Source of the DNA: JAVBMJ01 sp031551275
Lineage (GTDB): Bacteria > Bacteroidota > Bacteroidia > Bacteroidales > Rikenellaceae
Reading direction: 5' to 3'
Assembly: GCA_031551275.1 (NCBI GenBank)
Contig: JAVBNX010000003.1
Location: 1 to 64,000, forward strand
Length of the DNA: 64,000 nt
A program made the translations under genes and the position numbers. The notes below the pieces were generated by a model. It had not been told where the DNA came from. It ran no database searches and worked only from the letters and a program-made list of their open reading frames with translations. Positions 9,176 to 17,903 of the stretch are shown one piece after another (within the stretch, counting starts at the first letter, position 1; every line of letters starts with the position of its first letter).

Positions 9176-10874
9176 AAGGCTGGGGATCGCCCCCGTACTG
9201 GCAAACCTTTTGATTCAGAGAGGCGTAGAAACAACGAGCGATGCAGAAAGATTCTTCAACCCAAGACTGGACGATCTCCACGATCCTTTCCTCATGCAGG
9301 ACATGGACCGTGCGGTGGACCGGATCGGAAAAGCCGTCGAGAACGGCGAGAAGATCATGGTCTACGGCGATTACGACGTCGACGGAACCACTGCGGTAGC
9401 CCTTGTCTACTCCTTTCTCCGGCGCCTGGGACACCGGGAGCTGTTGTTTTACATTCCCGACCGCTACACCGAGGGCTACGGCATCTCGGTCAAGGGCATC
9501 GACTATGCCCATGAGCGCGGCGTAACGCTGATCATTACCCTGGACTGCGGCATCAAGGCGGTCGAGAAGGTGGAGTACGCGGCCAAACTGGGGATCGACT
9601 TCATTATCTGCGACCACCACCTGCCGGGCGACAAGATCCCGTCGGCGGTCGCCGTGCTCGACCCCAAGCGCCCCGATTGCAACTACCCCTTCCCCGAGCT
9701 TTCGGGCTGCGGGGTCGGTTTCAAGATGGTGCAGGGCTACTGCCGTAAGCACGGCCTGCCCTTCTCGGAGGCCGAGCGGCTATTGGACCTGGTGGTGGTA
9801 AGCATCGCCTCGGACATCGTGCCGCTGGTGGGCGAGAACCGCATCATGGCCCTGTACGGCCTGCGGCGGCTGAACGAAAAGCCCAACAAGGGCCTCTACT
9901 CGATCATCAAGATATGCGGCCTGGAGGGCCACACGGTTACCATCGACGACATCGTCTTCAAGATCGGCCCGCGGATCAACGCGGCGGGCCGCATGGCGGT
10001 CGACCCGACCGACGAGAACGCTGCCCGCTCGGGGGGCCACTCGGCGGTCAACCTGCTGGTCGAGAGGGACGAGGAGACGGCCGAGGGCTTCGGCTTTCTG
10101 ATCGACAACTTCAACCAGGACCGCAAGAGCGTCGACCGCTCGATCACCCAGGAGGCCCACGACTACATCGAGAACAACCCCGAGCTGAAGAAACTCAAGA
10201 GCACGGTGGTCTACAACCCCAACTGGATGAAGGGCGTGGTGGGCATCGTGGCCTCGAGGCTGATCGAGACCTACTACAAGCCCACGGTGGTGCTTACCAT
10301 GAGCAACGGCCTGGTAACGGGCTCCGCGCGCAGCGTCCCGGGCTTCGACCTCTACCAGGCCATCGAGTCGTGCGCCGATTTGCTGGAAAACTTCGGCGGG
10401 CACATGTACGCGGCGGGCCTGACCATGCAGCCCGAGCGCGTGGAGGAGTTTACCAAACGGTTCCACGCCTACGTCGACGCCCACATCGACCCCGAGATCC
10501 TGGTTCCCCAGGTCGAGATCGACGCCCCCTTGCTCTTCAGCGAGATCACGCCCCACTTCCGCGAGGCCTTGCTGCGGTTCCAACCCTTCGGCCCGGGCAA
10601 CAACGCCCCCGTGTTCGCCTCCTACAACGTGAGCAACCGGGGCGACGCCAAGCTGGTCGGCGCCGAGCAGGAGCACCTAAAGATGGATTTGATGCAGAGC
10701 GAGCGCCCCTACACCTCGATCGGCGCGATCGCCTTCGGGCAGCCCCACCACTACCTGTGGGTCCGCGGCGGCCACCCTGTGGACGTCTGCTACACCCTGG
10801 TCGAGAACCACTACCGGGGAACGGTAACCCCCCAGCTAAGGATCAGGGACATCAAACCCCGGGTAAAAGCATAA
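9108..10874 (+). CDS. recJ: Single-strand-specific 5'-3' exonuclease RecJ
   Basis: RecJ degrades single-stranded DNA during recombination and repair. The 588 residues carry the DHH phosphoesterase motifs YGDYDVDGTTA, ITLDCG and CDHHLPG, then the DHHA1 part with GPRINAAGRM and GGHMYAAGL, and a C-terminal OB-like domain. Length is normal. The start overlaps lipB by 68 nt; the first residues (PIEKRWVVRPQ) match the usual family N-terminus, which supports this ATG. A strong terminator follows. Confidence 0.95.
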   Translation: MPIEKRWVVRPQSDPARTADLAERLGIAPVLANLLIQRGVETTSDAERFFNPRLDDLHDPFLMQDMDRAVDRIGKAVENGEKIMVYGDYDVDGTTAVALVYSFLRRLGHRELLFYIPDRYTEGYGISVKGIDYAHERGVTLIITLDCGIKAVEKVEYAAKLGIDFIICDHHLPGDKIPSAVAVLDPKRPDCNYPFPELSGCGVGFKMVQGYCRKHGLPFSEAERLLDLVVVSIASDIVPLVGENRIMALYGLRRLNEKPNKGLYSIIKICGLEGHTVTIDDIVFKIGPRINAAGRMAVDPTDENAARSGGHSAVNLLVERDEETAEGFGFLIDNFNQDRKSVDRSITQEAHDYIENNPELKKLKSTVVYNPNWMKGVVGIVASRLIETYYKPTVVLTMSNGLVTGSARSVPGFDLYQAIESCADLLENFGGHMYAAGLTMQPERVEEFTKRFHAYVDAHIDPEILVPQVEIDAPLLFSEITPHFREALLRFQPFGPGNNAPVFASYNVSNRGDAKLVGAEQEHLKMDLMQSERPYTSIGAIAFGQPHHYLWVRGGHPVDVCYTLVENHYRGTVTPQLRIRDIKPRVKA

Positions 10875-10875
10875 C

Positions 10876-10906
10876 AAAAAAGGTGAGGAAAATTCCTCAC
10901 CTTTTT
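10876..10906 (+). terminator. recJ terminator
   Basis: A-run, 9-bp stem (AGGTGAGGAA / TTCCTCACCT) and T-run, directly after the recJ stop. It also faces the minus-strand cassette ending at 10916 and can serve both. Confidence 0.9.
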
Positions 10907-10915
10907 ACTATCCCC

Positions 10916-11188
10916 CTACCGCATATTCACATCCCGGTAGTAATAAGCGCACTTGCGGGCATACTCATAAGAACACGCGAACCGCTCGGCCGCCATCCAA
11001 AGCGCGTCGATCTTCCCCGTCCCGCGCTTGACCTCCCTGTCGATAAACGACCTGATGGCCAAGACCTTGCACCGGGTAAAATCGACCACCCCGATCTCGA
11101 TCAGCTTTTCGATTACCTGGCCTGCGGCCATTTCGGGGTAGTGCTCGCAAAATTGCTGCACGAACTCTTTTTCATACAACGTCATCAT
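10916..11188 (-). CDS. Small uncharacterised protein ending the tail-like cassette
   Basis: 90 residues from the first of two tandem ATGs (11188/11185). It is mostly helical and rich in aromatic residues and cysteine (CEHYPEM..., RCKVLAIRSFIDREVKR, FACSYEYARKCAYYY), with no signal peptide. The gap to the preceding 818-residue tail-like gene is 10 nt, so they are co-transcribed. It is the last gene of the cassette, running into the shared terminator. I do not recognise it. A small tail assembly or regulatory protein would fit the context, but the sequence itself does not show this. Confidence 0.7.
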   Translation of the reverse strand: MMTLYEKEFVQQFCEHYPEMAAGQVIEKLIEIGVVDFTRCKVLAIRSFIDREVKRGTGKIDALWMAAERFACSYEYARKCAYYYRDVNMR

Positions 11189-11198
11189 GGCCTGGTTT

Positions 11199-13655
11199 TT
11201 AGTCGGTAATGAATGTGCAAAGCGTTGATTTTCCGTCGGGTTTGTACCCCGTGACCCTTTCCAGGCGGCAGAGTACCGGCTCCGGGCCGATCTCCAGCCT
11301 ATAGAGCGCCGAAAAGTTGGCCGTATCCTCCGTGGGCTGCCCCAGGGCCTCGATATCGGCAGGGGAGAGGTCCACATAGAGCGAGATCCTGCGCGCGCGG
11401 TTGGCCCTGCCGATCGTTGCGGCGTAGAGCCTGTGCAAACCGGGCAGGTTGTCGCGGTCCTCGAAACAGAGCGTCGACCCGCGGGTGATCGAGCTTTGCG
11501 TATCATCACAGAGCAGATCCCCCGAATCGAGCGCGTGCGCGCTCTCGGGCGGCAAATGGAAGGCGGCCAGGGGGTAGGCGGTCCCGTTGGTCGGCCAGCC
11601 CCACAGCTGCCCCGAGGGGAGGGAGGCCAGGCCGAGGTAACGCACGATCCGGGGCGGGAACCGGACCACCCCCGGGTCAAGCTCCCCGGCCTTTGTGCGG
11701 ACCTGCATCAGCGAGGCGCGCACGGCGTCGGGATAGAGGTTGCGGGCATTGACCGTGGTAACGAACAGGGGGTTGGCCTGCGTTTCGGCGCTCTGGTCGG
11801 CCATCAGGTTCTCCACGCGGAGGGTTTTGCGGCCCAACACCTCCCCGTTGGCGGCATTCCACTCCTCGCTGGTCAGATCCCCGGTTTTGTAACGCAGGGT
11901 AAACGAGGCAGGCAATTCGCTGCCCGCTTCGGCTACCACGACGGGCTTTTTGCGGTCGATCTTCCCGCTCCAGTCGAAGATGCGGCTGCCAGAGAGGCTG
12001 TCGGCAGGCTCGATGACCGCCTCGCGCGACAGCTCATCGACGGCTATACGCAGGTTGAACATCTGCACCAAGGCGTTCACAAAGTCGATCTGCCGGGAGC
12101 TGTCCACCATCACGTCCGGGAAGGTCAGCTTGGTCCCCTCGCCCGGCGTGGAGCCGAACAGGGGCCTCAAACGGCAATTCTTGCTCAGCGTGAAGGCGGT
12201 CCCGGAGGGCGCGCCCCCGAAGCTCAACCTGTCGAAATAGTAGGGCGAGGCGGGCGATACGCTGACCGGCTGGCTTTGCAGGGTAACCTCCACGTCGGTG
12301 GTTCCCGTCTCGGCGACGTAGCCGTAATAGACCGCCCAGTCGCCCGTGTAGGGGACCAGTCCCGTTCCCGGGTTGTAGTAGAGCCTGGGGTTGGCGACCC
12401 GCTGCGTCCCCGACGCGGTGGGGGTAACCAGGGCCGTCCTCGCCGAAAAGTTGGCCACGACGGTCTCCGTCGCATCCCCCGGCTTGAGGTTGTCGGGATC
12501 GGCCGCGGGGTTGGTAATCACATCGTGGCGCAGTTGGTAACTCCTGCCCGACACGTGGTTGAAGACCACGATCCGGTATTGCGTCCCGGAGTTGTATCCT
12601 CCCTGGCGCATATCGGGGTTGCGGTTGGGGATCTTGAAGGTGTGGGTGGTTACCCCGTCGAGCGAGATCCTGTTGAACCCCGACAGCTCCTCGCGGCTGA
12701 GCATGGTGTAGGCCGTGCGGTAGTGGAGCTTGTACTCGAAGGCCACGTCGATCTCGCGGGTCGGCACAAAGGCCGCCCTGCCCGACCGCAACGCAAAACA
12801 GCCGTTTGTGTTGAACAGGTCGTTCTGGCTGGCGGTCGCGACGGCCGTCTCGACCAGGTTGCCCACCGAGCTGTACGCCTGGCCGGGGTCGGCGACCACA
12901 AAGCCCAGGTAGTCGGCCGTGGTGGATTTGTCCTCAGCCCGCCCGGCCCGGAAGTCCATCTGGCTCTTTTGCGCGTCGGTGTCCACGGAGGAGTAGTTGC
13001 CGCTCATGTAGAGCGTATCGAACCAGGGCGAGTCGACAAAGGCCGAGCGCACGCTGTATCCCGCATCCTTGAAGACGGCCTTGAGCAGCTTGCCGCAATG
13101 GACGAAGGGGTGGTAGTCGGCGTAGGTCAGCACCCGGACCACGCTCCCGGTGGTCTGCCCCGAGATCATGGAGGATTGCCGGGCCACGGGCAGGAAGCGC
13201 ACGGCGGCGGAAGCCTCCTTCCAACTGTCCGACAGCGCCTTGGACGTAAGGGTCAGATTGTAATCGACCCCCGCCTGCCTGAGCGTGCGCGAGGATAAGA
13301 CCCCCACCCAGTCCGAAGCAGAGGGGTCGATCAGGAATTCGAACCGGGAATCCTCCTGAGGCGAGGCCTCAGGCGCCGATACGCAGGCTTTTAAAAATCC
13401 CCGCCCGGCGGCCAGCAGGAAGCCCCGGAAGAAGAGCTCCATGCGGTGGGGCGACTGGTTGAAGAGCGCCTCGGCGTTGACCTGGTCGGTAAAGCCGATC
13501 GCCTGCCTGTTCTGCGCCGTGGCGGGGAGCGTGAGGGCGATCCGGCCTTTTTTCGCACTCTTCTGCAAAAGGCCGGACGTGGGGGCGTCGAAGGAGAGTT
13601 CAGGGAGGCTTTTTTCGTCCCACTCCAAGGGTCGGTTGTCCAGAAAGATCTCCAT
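11199..13655 (-). CDS. Large phage-tail-like structural protein
   Basis: 818 residues starting at the ATG at 13655, two bases after the upstream gene's stop (TAG). No signal peptide. The protein opens with a short domain (MEIFLDNRPLEW) and is beta-rich throughout. It contains a block typical of tail-hub or baseplate proteins of Bacteroidetes phages: LVQMFNLRIAVDELSREAV, then IEPAD..., then FDWSGKIDRKK at about 565-610, in which a viral-type domain places the protein relative to a membrane or tube. Its position after a tail-completion-like gene supports a tail role. Family membership is inferred from architecture, not from a search. Base composition matches the host, suggesting long residence. 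Confidence 0.6.
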   Translation of the reverse strand: MEIFLDNRPLEWDEKSLPELSFDAPTSGLLQKSAKKGRIALTLPATAQNRQAIGFTDQVNAEALFNQSPHRMELFFRGFLLAAGRGFLKACVSAPEASPQEDSRFEFLIDPSASDWVGVLSSRTLRQAGVDYNLTLTSKALSDSWKEASAAVRFLPVARQSSMISGQTTGSVVRVLTYADYHPFVHCGKLLKAVFKDAGYSVRSAFVDSPWFDTLYMSGNYSSVDTDAQKSQMDFRAGRAEDKSTTADYLGFVVADPGQAYSSVGNLVETAVATASQNDLFNTNGCFALRSGRAAFVPTREIDVAFEYKLHYRTAYTMLSREELSGFNRISLDGVTTHTFKIPNRNPDMRQGGYNSGTQYRIVVFNHVSGRSYQLRHDVITNPAADPDNLKPGDATETVVANFSARTALVTPTASGTQRVANPRLYYNPGTGLVPYTGDWAVYYGYVAETGTTDVEVTLQSQPVSVSPASPYYFDRLSFGGAPSGTAFTLSKNCRLRPLFGSTPGEGTKLTFPDVMVDSSRQIDFVNALVQMFNLRIAVDELSREAVIEPADSLSGSRIFDWSGKIDRKKPVVVAEAGSELPASFTLRYKTGDLTSEEWNAANGEVLGRKTLRVENLMADQSAETQANPLFVTTVNARNLYPDAVRASLMQVRTKAGELDPGVVRFPPRIVRYLGLASLPSGQLWGWPTNGTAYPLAAFHLPPESAHALDSGDLLCDDTQSSITRGSTLCFEDRDNLPGLHRLYAATIGRANRARRISLYVDLSPADIEALGQPTEDTANFSALYRLEIGPEPVLCRLERVTGYKPDGKSTLCTFITD

Positions 13656-13656
13656 G

Positions 13657-14577
13657 CTACGCCTCGGTAAGGGTAATTTCCATCCGGGAAAGCTCGCCGC
13701 TGCGCACGACGACCGGTAAGCCGGCGCTGCACCCGACCTCCACAGCATTCTCCCCCTCGATCAGCCACACTTTGGGCGAGGCGGCCATATAGGCCAGTTG
13801 GCGCATACGGGCGGCAGGTTCGAATGCAGACGCAAGGGCCAGCACGGTTTTATTCCCGGCGGTTACCGACTCGCTCAATAAAACGGGAAAGGTATAGTGG
13901 TCGACCATCCCGTAGGGGTTGACCCACGCCGTGCGGACGCCCTGTGTGGGCAAAGGGGGCAACTGGTAAGTGCGCGAGAGGACAGGAGCGCCGTCCAGGT
14001 CCAGGGCGATTCTGACAGAGGTGTAATCCCCCGGATTCTTCCCGGCGGCCAAAATCCGGCTTTCCAGGTCGTTGCGGTTAACGACCACCACGACAATATC
14101 CTGCGTCGACAGGCTTTCGGCCTCGATGGAGAAGGGGTCGGCGCCCTCGAAAAAGAGCCTGATCCCGAGTTCCCCCGAGACGATCACGGCGATCTCGTCG
14201 ATCTCGCCCGGGTTGAGGATCTGCATTTCGGGCGCATCGGTCAAGGCGCGCCACTCGACACCCGGCCGGATGCCCCACAAGCATTCCACAGGCAGGGCCG
14301 TTCTGTCCCCGGCCACAACGCGCACAGAGACGGTCCGGGATGCCCTGTACAGCCCTGTAACAGGCTCGAGCAGGGGTGCGACACAGAAGTTGGGAAGGAT
14401 CACGGGCGAGGCGTCGACGGTAAACTCCTCCATCCCGCTCATCCGTTTGACGGCGGGGACACCGCTGCCCGCATGGATCTCCACGCGTGTGATCGCGTCC
14501 GGATCGGCCTTTGTGATCCGGTAAATCGTCCCGCTTAGGGCGGGATGGTACTCTTTGGGTTGGTTGGCTATGGTCAT
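13657..14577 (-). CDS. Putative phage-tail-like structural protein
   Basis: 306 residues, no signal peptide, beta-rich. The N-terminal part (KEYHPALSGTIYRI...) resembles domains that occur repeatedly in virion structural proteins. The C-terminal half ends in a compact beta domain (WLIEGENAVEVGCSAGLPVVVRSG), which could be a receptor-facing or tail-tip domain. It is spaced 10 nt from the 138-residue gene before it and 1 nt from the 818-residue gene after it, so the three form a tight translational unit. I cannot name a family with confidence; the tail assignment rests mainly on neighbours. Confidence 0.5.
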   Translation of the reverse strand: MTIANQPKEYHPALSGTIYRITKADPDAITRVEIHAGSGVPAVKRMSGMEEFTVDASPVILPNFCVAPLLEPVTGLYRASRTVSVRVVAGDRTALPVECLWGIRPGVEWRALTDAPEMQILNPGEIDEIAVIVSGELGIRLFFEGADPFSIEAESLSTQDIVVVVVNRNDLESRILAAGKNPGDYTSVRIALDLDGAPVLSRTYQLPPLPTQGVRTAWVNPYGMVDHYTFPVLLSESVTAGNKTVLALASAFEPAARMRQLAYMAASPKVWLIEGENAVEVGCSAGLPVVVRSGELSRMEITLTEA

Positions 14578-14587
14578 GGCAAGCGTT

Positions 14588-15004
14588 TTACTGGTTTAGG
14601 CAAAAGGGGATAACGGCCTCCATCGAGACGGCTGCGGAGAGATCGGCCGAAAGGGTCAGACTGCCCGGGGCGGGTACCGCCTTTACGCCGCGTACCAGGA
14701 TGATTTCGCTGTGGTCGGGCAACTCCAGGCAGATCGACAACGCGTCGGCGTCGATCTGTTGGCGGATCTTCCGGGTCTGGTCCGGTGTTTTTCCGGCGGG
14801 CAGGGCCAGCAGGTGGAAATCGACCTTGTAGGTCAGCCGTCCGCGCTTGCGGCCCTCGACCGCGGCCAGTTTCGGGGGCTCGATCCACATGGCCGGAAAG
14901 GCCTTGACACTCTTGGGCAGGGCGGCCAAAGGCCCCGAATAGGGCGCGTATCCGGCCCTGCGCGCTGCCGAAGACAGCGCATCAATTAACATTGTGCTCT
15001 TCAT
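14588..15004 (-). CDS. Small tail-completion-like protein
   Basis: 138 residues, no signal peptide. A short helix-rich start (MLIDALSSAARRAGYAP) is followed by alternating strands (AMWIEPPKLAAVEG, LTYKVDFHLLALPAGK, IILVRGVKAVPAPGSLT, MEAVIPFCL). This size and helix-plus-sheet pattern is common to tail terminator or completion proteins of phages, and the place before two larger structural genes fits. No catalytic motif is visible. The assignment is inference; the reading frame itself is well supported by tight spacing. Confidence 0.5.
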   Translation of the reverse strand: MKSTMLIDALSSAARRAGYAPYSGPLAALPKSVKAFPAMWIEPPKLAAVEGRKRGRLTYKVDFHLLALPAGKTPDQTRKIRQQIDADALSICLELPDHSEIILVRGVKAVPAPGSLTLSADLSAAVSMEAVIPFCLNQ

Positions 15005-15066
15005 TTGGGTTAGTAAGTTATGGGTAAGCTGTGCAAAAAGCCTCTATAAGCTGTCGATAACCTTTA

Positions 15067-15225
15067 GAGTCTGTCTAAAATTTCAAACTTCATGCTTTCC
15101 GCTTTCCGCCGCCGTTTTTTACCCCCTCCTCCCGCGTCATAGGAGCCGCTATGCCTTGCTCGGCGGGCGCAAAAATCGTCTGGCGAAAACCAAAAATCAT
15201 TTCGTTCGAAAATTTAGACAAACTC
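15067..15225. repeat. MITE-like 159-bp element with terminal inverted repeats
   Basis: 22-bp terminal inverted repeats at 15067-15088 and 15204-15225 (3 mismatches), both starting GAGT. TTA flanks the element on each side (15064-15066 and 15226-15228), a possible 3-bp target duplication. It has no coding capacity. The right-hand TTA also forms the stop codon of the neighbouring 70-residue gene. Confidence 0.7.
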
Positions 15226-15438
15226 TTAACGGGTCTCCAATACCTTGATCAGTTCCCCCAACTCCCTGGAGATGGAGTTGACAGTATCGTTCGACATTTT
15301 GAATTGCGCCCTCTCCTTGGCCAGCAGGCCGAGGCTTTGGTGTGCCTGGCGCATGATGTCCAGGCTTTGGGTTTTGAGCAGGGCCACGCAGGGCATTGCG
15401 CGGTCGTCCAGCTTTCGGATCGACTGGGATGAGTTCAT
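15226..15438 (-). CDS. Small helical protein opening the tail-like cassette, possibly truncated
   Basis: 70 residues, start at 15438, no signal peptide. The whole protein reads as amphipathic helix (SLDIMRQAHQSLGLLAKE..., SNDTVNSISRELGELIKVL), likely a coiled coil. A -7 box lies 62 nt upstream, making it the first gene of the cassette. The stop codon is created by the TTA directly next to the MITE-like element, so the element may have cut a once longer gene; this is inference. Function unknown. Confidence 0.6.
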   Translation of the reverse strand: MNSSQSIRKLDDRAMPCVALLKTQSLDIMRQAHQSLGLLAKERAQFKMSNDTVNSISRELGELIKVLETR

Positions 15439-15500
15439 GGTAAGTTGGGTTAATAGTTTATTCGATAATGCCGAAAAACATATACATCTTCCGACTTCTG

Positions 15501-15508
15501 CAAATATA
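15501..15508 (-). promoter_or_regulatory. -7 promoter element of the tail-like cassette
   Basis: TATATTTG on the minus strand just past the terminator of the upstream envelope gene. It indicates that the cassette is transcribed on its own. Confidence 0.6.
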
Positions 15509-15510
15509 TA

Positions 15511-15547
15511 AAACCGGACCCCCCTTTGTCAAGAGGATGTCCGGTTT
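15511..15547 (-). terminator. Terminator after the outer-membrane protein gene
   Basis: 9-bp arms AAACCGGAC (15511-15519) and GTCCGGTTT (15539-15547) with a 19-nt loop, 26 bases beyond the stop at 15574. Confidence 0.65.
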
Positions 15548-15573
15548 ATTTTAATTCTGTATAAAGTTTCCCG

Positions 15574-16188
15574 CTAAAACGCGATCCCCACCCTGAGCCC
15601 CATGTTGGAGACCGAGCTGACATTATACCCCATCAGGTCGGTGTTGTTGGTCGCATAGCTGTAGTAAACGCTGAGGTGAATCCCGAACAGGTGGTCCGAA
15701 GTCGGGTAAACGGTCATCCCCAGCTCCGGCGAGAGGTAGAACCCCCAGGTGCGGTCCGAGCTGTCGAAGGTCGAGTAGTAGGAGACGAACCTAACCATCG
15801 AGGGCCCCGCCTTCATCGAGAGGTAGGGCTCGAAGGTCTCCTTCTCCTTGCCGAAGCGGTAACGCCCCGTTATGCCGAAGGGCACCTGGTAGAGGCTGTG
15901 CTGCTGGTCGGTGGTCATTTGCGGACCCTCGGGCAGGTTGATGGTCTGGCGGGGGAAGTACTCGTTGTGGGTCTGGTAGCAGATAAAGGCCCCCAGCCCC
16001 CAGTGTCCCGAGGCGTAATACCCCGCCTCGAAGTTGACGCCCCATCCCGAGGCTTTGTCGGCGAAGTTGTTGTCGAAGATCATCTGCCCCTGCCAGTCGA
16101 TGTGAAAAAAGCCCCTCGGCATGAGGGTCTGGGCGCCGGCGGCGGCAAAAAAGCCGCAAAATACGAGGGTAAAAAGTAGCTTTTTCAT
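15574..16188 (-). CDS. Outer-membrane beta-barrel protein
   Basis: 204 residues with a clear signal peptide (hydrophobic 4-18, cut after about GAQ). The mature part alternates short amphipathic strands with turns rich in glycine, tyrosine and aspartate, and ends VGIAF with a C-terminal phenylalanine, the mark of barrels inserted by BamA. The strand count suggests about eight strands, as in OmpA/OmpX-like porins. It follows the lipoprotein gene at 16192 with a 3-nt gap, so the two are co-expressed. The ligand is unknown. Confidence 0.8.
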   Translation of the reverse strand: MKKLLFTLVFCGFFAAAGAQTLMPRGFFHIDWQGQMIFDNNFADKASGWGVNFEAGYYASGHWGLGAFICYQTHNEYFPRQTINLPEGPQMTTDQQHSLYQVPFGITGRYRFGKEKETFEPYLSMKAGPSMVRFVSYYSTFDSSDRTWGFYLSPELGMTVYPTSDHLFGIHLSVYYSYATNNTDLMGYNVSSVSNMGLRVGIAF

Positions 16189-16191
16189 GGC

Positions 16192-16773
16192 TTACAGGTA
16201 AGGCGATTGGTCGAGCGATTGGTCGGCGGCGGTTTGCAGCCTTTGCAGGTCGGTGCTGTCGTCGCCGGTAACCTCCCCGGTCATCACGGCGTTCCAGAGC
16301 ACGGGCAGCGAGCTCCCCGAAGCCGTCAAATCGACCATTTCGGCGGTCAGTGAGCCGACCGTGACCTCGGCCACGTACTCGCTCGGGTAGATGTATTGCG
16401 AGCCGGCCCAGTAGGCGGGGTCCCAGTACATGGGATAGCTCTCCATGTACACCGAACTCTGGAAGTAGGTCAACTGGATTCCCCTGTCCGCCAGGCTCTT
16501 GTTCTGTTCCAGGGTATAGCCCCGCTGGCTGAGCGTGGTCTTGTAGATATCGATGATCGATTTGGCGTCGTCGTCCTTCCAGTACTCGGTCAACTGCCCC
16601 GCACCCACGATCAGGATGCTGTCGGGAACGCACAGCGATCCCCGCACGGAGAAGTCGACCGTCTTGTCGTGGTCGGTCCAGACCACATACTGCTGGCTCA
16701 GCTCGGTCATATCGGGAAGCTGCTGGCAAGCGATGGCCGCGATCCCCGCCAAAAGAAACAAACACTTTTTCAT
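16192..16773 (-). CDS. DUF4136-like lipoprotein
   Basis: Start at 16773 gives 193 residues. A lipobox (AAIAC) puts the lipidated cysteine at residue 16. The mature part has the DUF4136 pattern: an early YVVWTDHDKTVDFS segment, an aromatic-rich middle and a C-terminal segment VTVGSLTAEMVDL...VLWNAVMTGEV. Proteins of this family are envelope lipoproteins of unknown role in Bacteroidetes and Proteobacteria. It lies just upstream of the beta-barrel gene; the pair may act together at the outer membrane (inference). Confidence 0.75.
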   Translation of the reverse strand: MKKCLFLLAGIAAIACQQLPDMTELSQQYVVWTDHDKTVDFSVRGSLCVPDSILIVGAGQLTEYWKDDDAKSIIDIYKTTLSQRGYTLEQNKSLADRGIQLTYFQSSVYMESYPMYWDPAYWAGSQYIYPSEYVAEVTVGSLTAEMVDLTASGSSLPVLWNAVMTGEVTGDDSTDLQRLQTAADQSLDQSPYL

Positions 16774-16832
16774 AGAAACGTTTTCGCCGTCAGGTGCAAG
16801 TTTCATTCCAAACCCGTGGGGATAAACAAAAA

Positions 16833-16856
16833 GCCGCCCCGATCGATCGGGGCGGC
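16833..16856 (-). terminator. rhaBAT terminator
   Basis: Perfect 24-nt palindrome GCCGCCCCGATC/GATCGGGGCGGC followed on the minus strand by a T-run, 22 bases beyond the rhaT stop. Confidence 0.9.
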
Positions 16857-16877
16857 CTTCAAAACTATCGTCCGGGG

Positions 16878-17900
16878 TTAACCGAACAACTGTACGAAGA
16901 ATACCGAGAAGATCAGCACGGCCAGACCGGCGATCAACACCAGCATAGTCGTCTTGCTGCTGCCCTTCCACTCCTTGAGGATGATCCCCCAGATGTTGGA
17001 GCAGGCGATGTTCAAGGCCATCAGGATACTCCACGAGAAGGCCAACAGCACCGGCGCGCCGGTCATAAAACTCTTGGCGATCTCCAGTCCGAAGAACTGC
17101 GAGTACCACAAGCCGCCCGCCAAGGCGCAGAACAACAGGTTGTTGAGCAGAACGCCGCCTTTCAGGTAGTCGCCCGCGCTCTTGTTCCTGATGTTCTGGA
17201 ACAGGCAGTAAACGATGTTAGTGGCGGCGCCGCCCAAAGTGACCATGAACACGACGGGCATACCGGCGAACATGGGGCTCGCGCCCGCAGTGAGCAGGTA
17301 CTCCTTGATGGGTGCGCCCGACTCGAGGCCCAGCGCGAAGCAGGCGCTCATCACGCCGGCCAGCAAAGCGACCAACAGACCCTTGGTCAGGGCGAAGTCC
17401 TTGATGGCCTCGCGCTTCTGCTCCTCGGTCATGTTCTTCGAGCGCAGCGAACCGGCGTAACCGATGATGGCGATGCCCGCGATGGCGATGCACACGCCCA
17501 ACAGCAGGATCAAACCTTCGCCGTGCAGCAAGTCCTGGCCCTTCATCAAGGCCGGGATGATCGTGCCGAACGCCGAGCAGGTACCCAGGGCGATGCTCTG
17601 CCCCAGGGCCACGCCCAGGTAACGCATGCTCAACCCGAAGGTCAAGCCGCCGATGCCCCACAGGGCACCGAACAGGAAAGCGCCTCCGAACCCTTTCAGG
17701 GCGAACAGGCTGCCCAACGAAATCCCTTCCGGCAGGAAGGCGACCGCGCCGATCAACGGGAAGACGAGCCAGGCAAATACCCCCTGGGTCAGCCAGAAGC
17801 TCTCCCAGCTCCACTCCTTTACCTTGCGGATGGGGACGTAGGAGCTCGATTGGAAGAAGCTGCCGACCGCGATGATCAGTAATCCGTAGATGGCTTCCAT
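16878..17900 (-). CDS. rhaT: L-rhamnose/proton symporter RhaT
   Basis: 340 residues forming about ten membrane helices, the family's usual size. Characteristic RhaT segments are visible: the N-terminal GSFFQSSSYVPIRKVKEWSWE, and LWGIGGLTFGLSMRYLGVALG in the middle. It imports L-rhamnose with protons across the inner membrane. It lies 3 nt after rhaA and is the last gene of rhaBAT. Confidence 0.95.
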   Translation of the reverse strand: MEAIYGLLIIAVGSFFQSSSYVPIRKVKEWSWESFWLTQGVFAWLVFPLIGAVAFLPEGISLGSLFALKGFGGAFLFGALWGIGGLTFGLSMRYLGVALGQSIALGTCSAFGTIIPALMKGQDLLHGEGLILLLGVCIAIAGIAIIGYAGSLRSKNMTEEQKREAIKDFALTKGLLVALLAGVMSACFALGLESGAPIKEYLLTAGASPMFAGMPVVFMVTLGGAATNIVYCLFQNIRNKSAGDYLKGGVLLNNLLFCALAGGLWYSQFFGLEIAKSFMTGAPVLLAFSWSILMALNIACSNIWGIILKEWKGSSKTTMLVLIAGLAVLIFSVFFVQLFG

Positions 17901-17903
17901 GGG

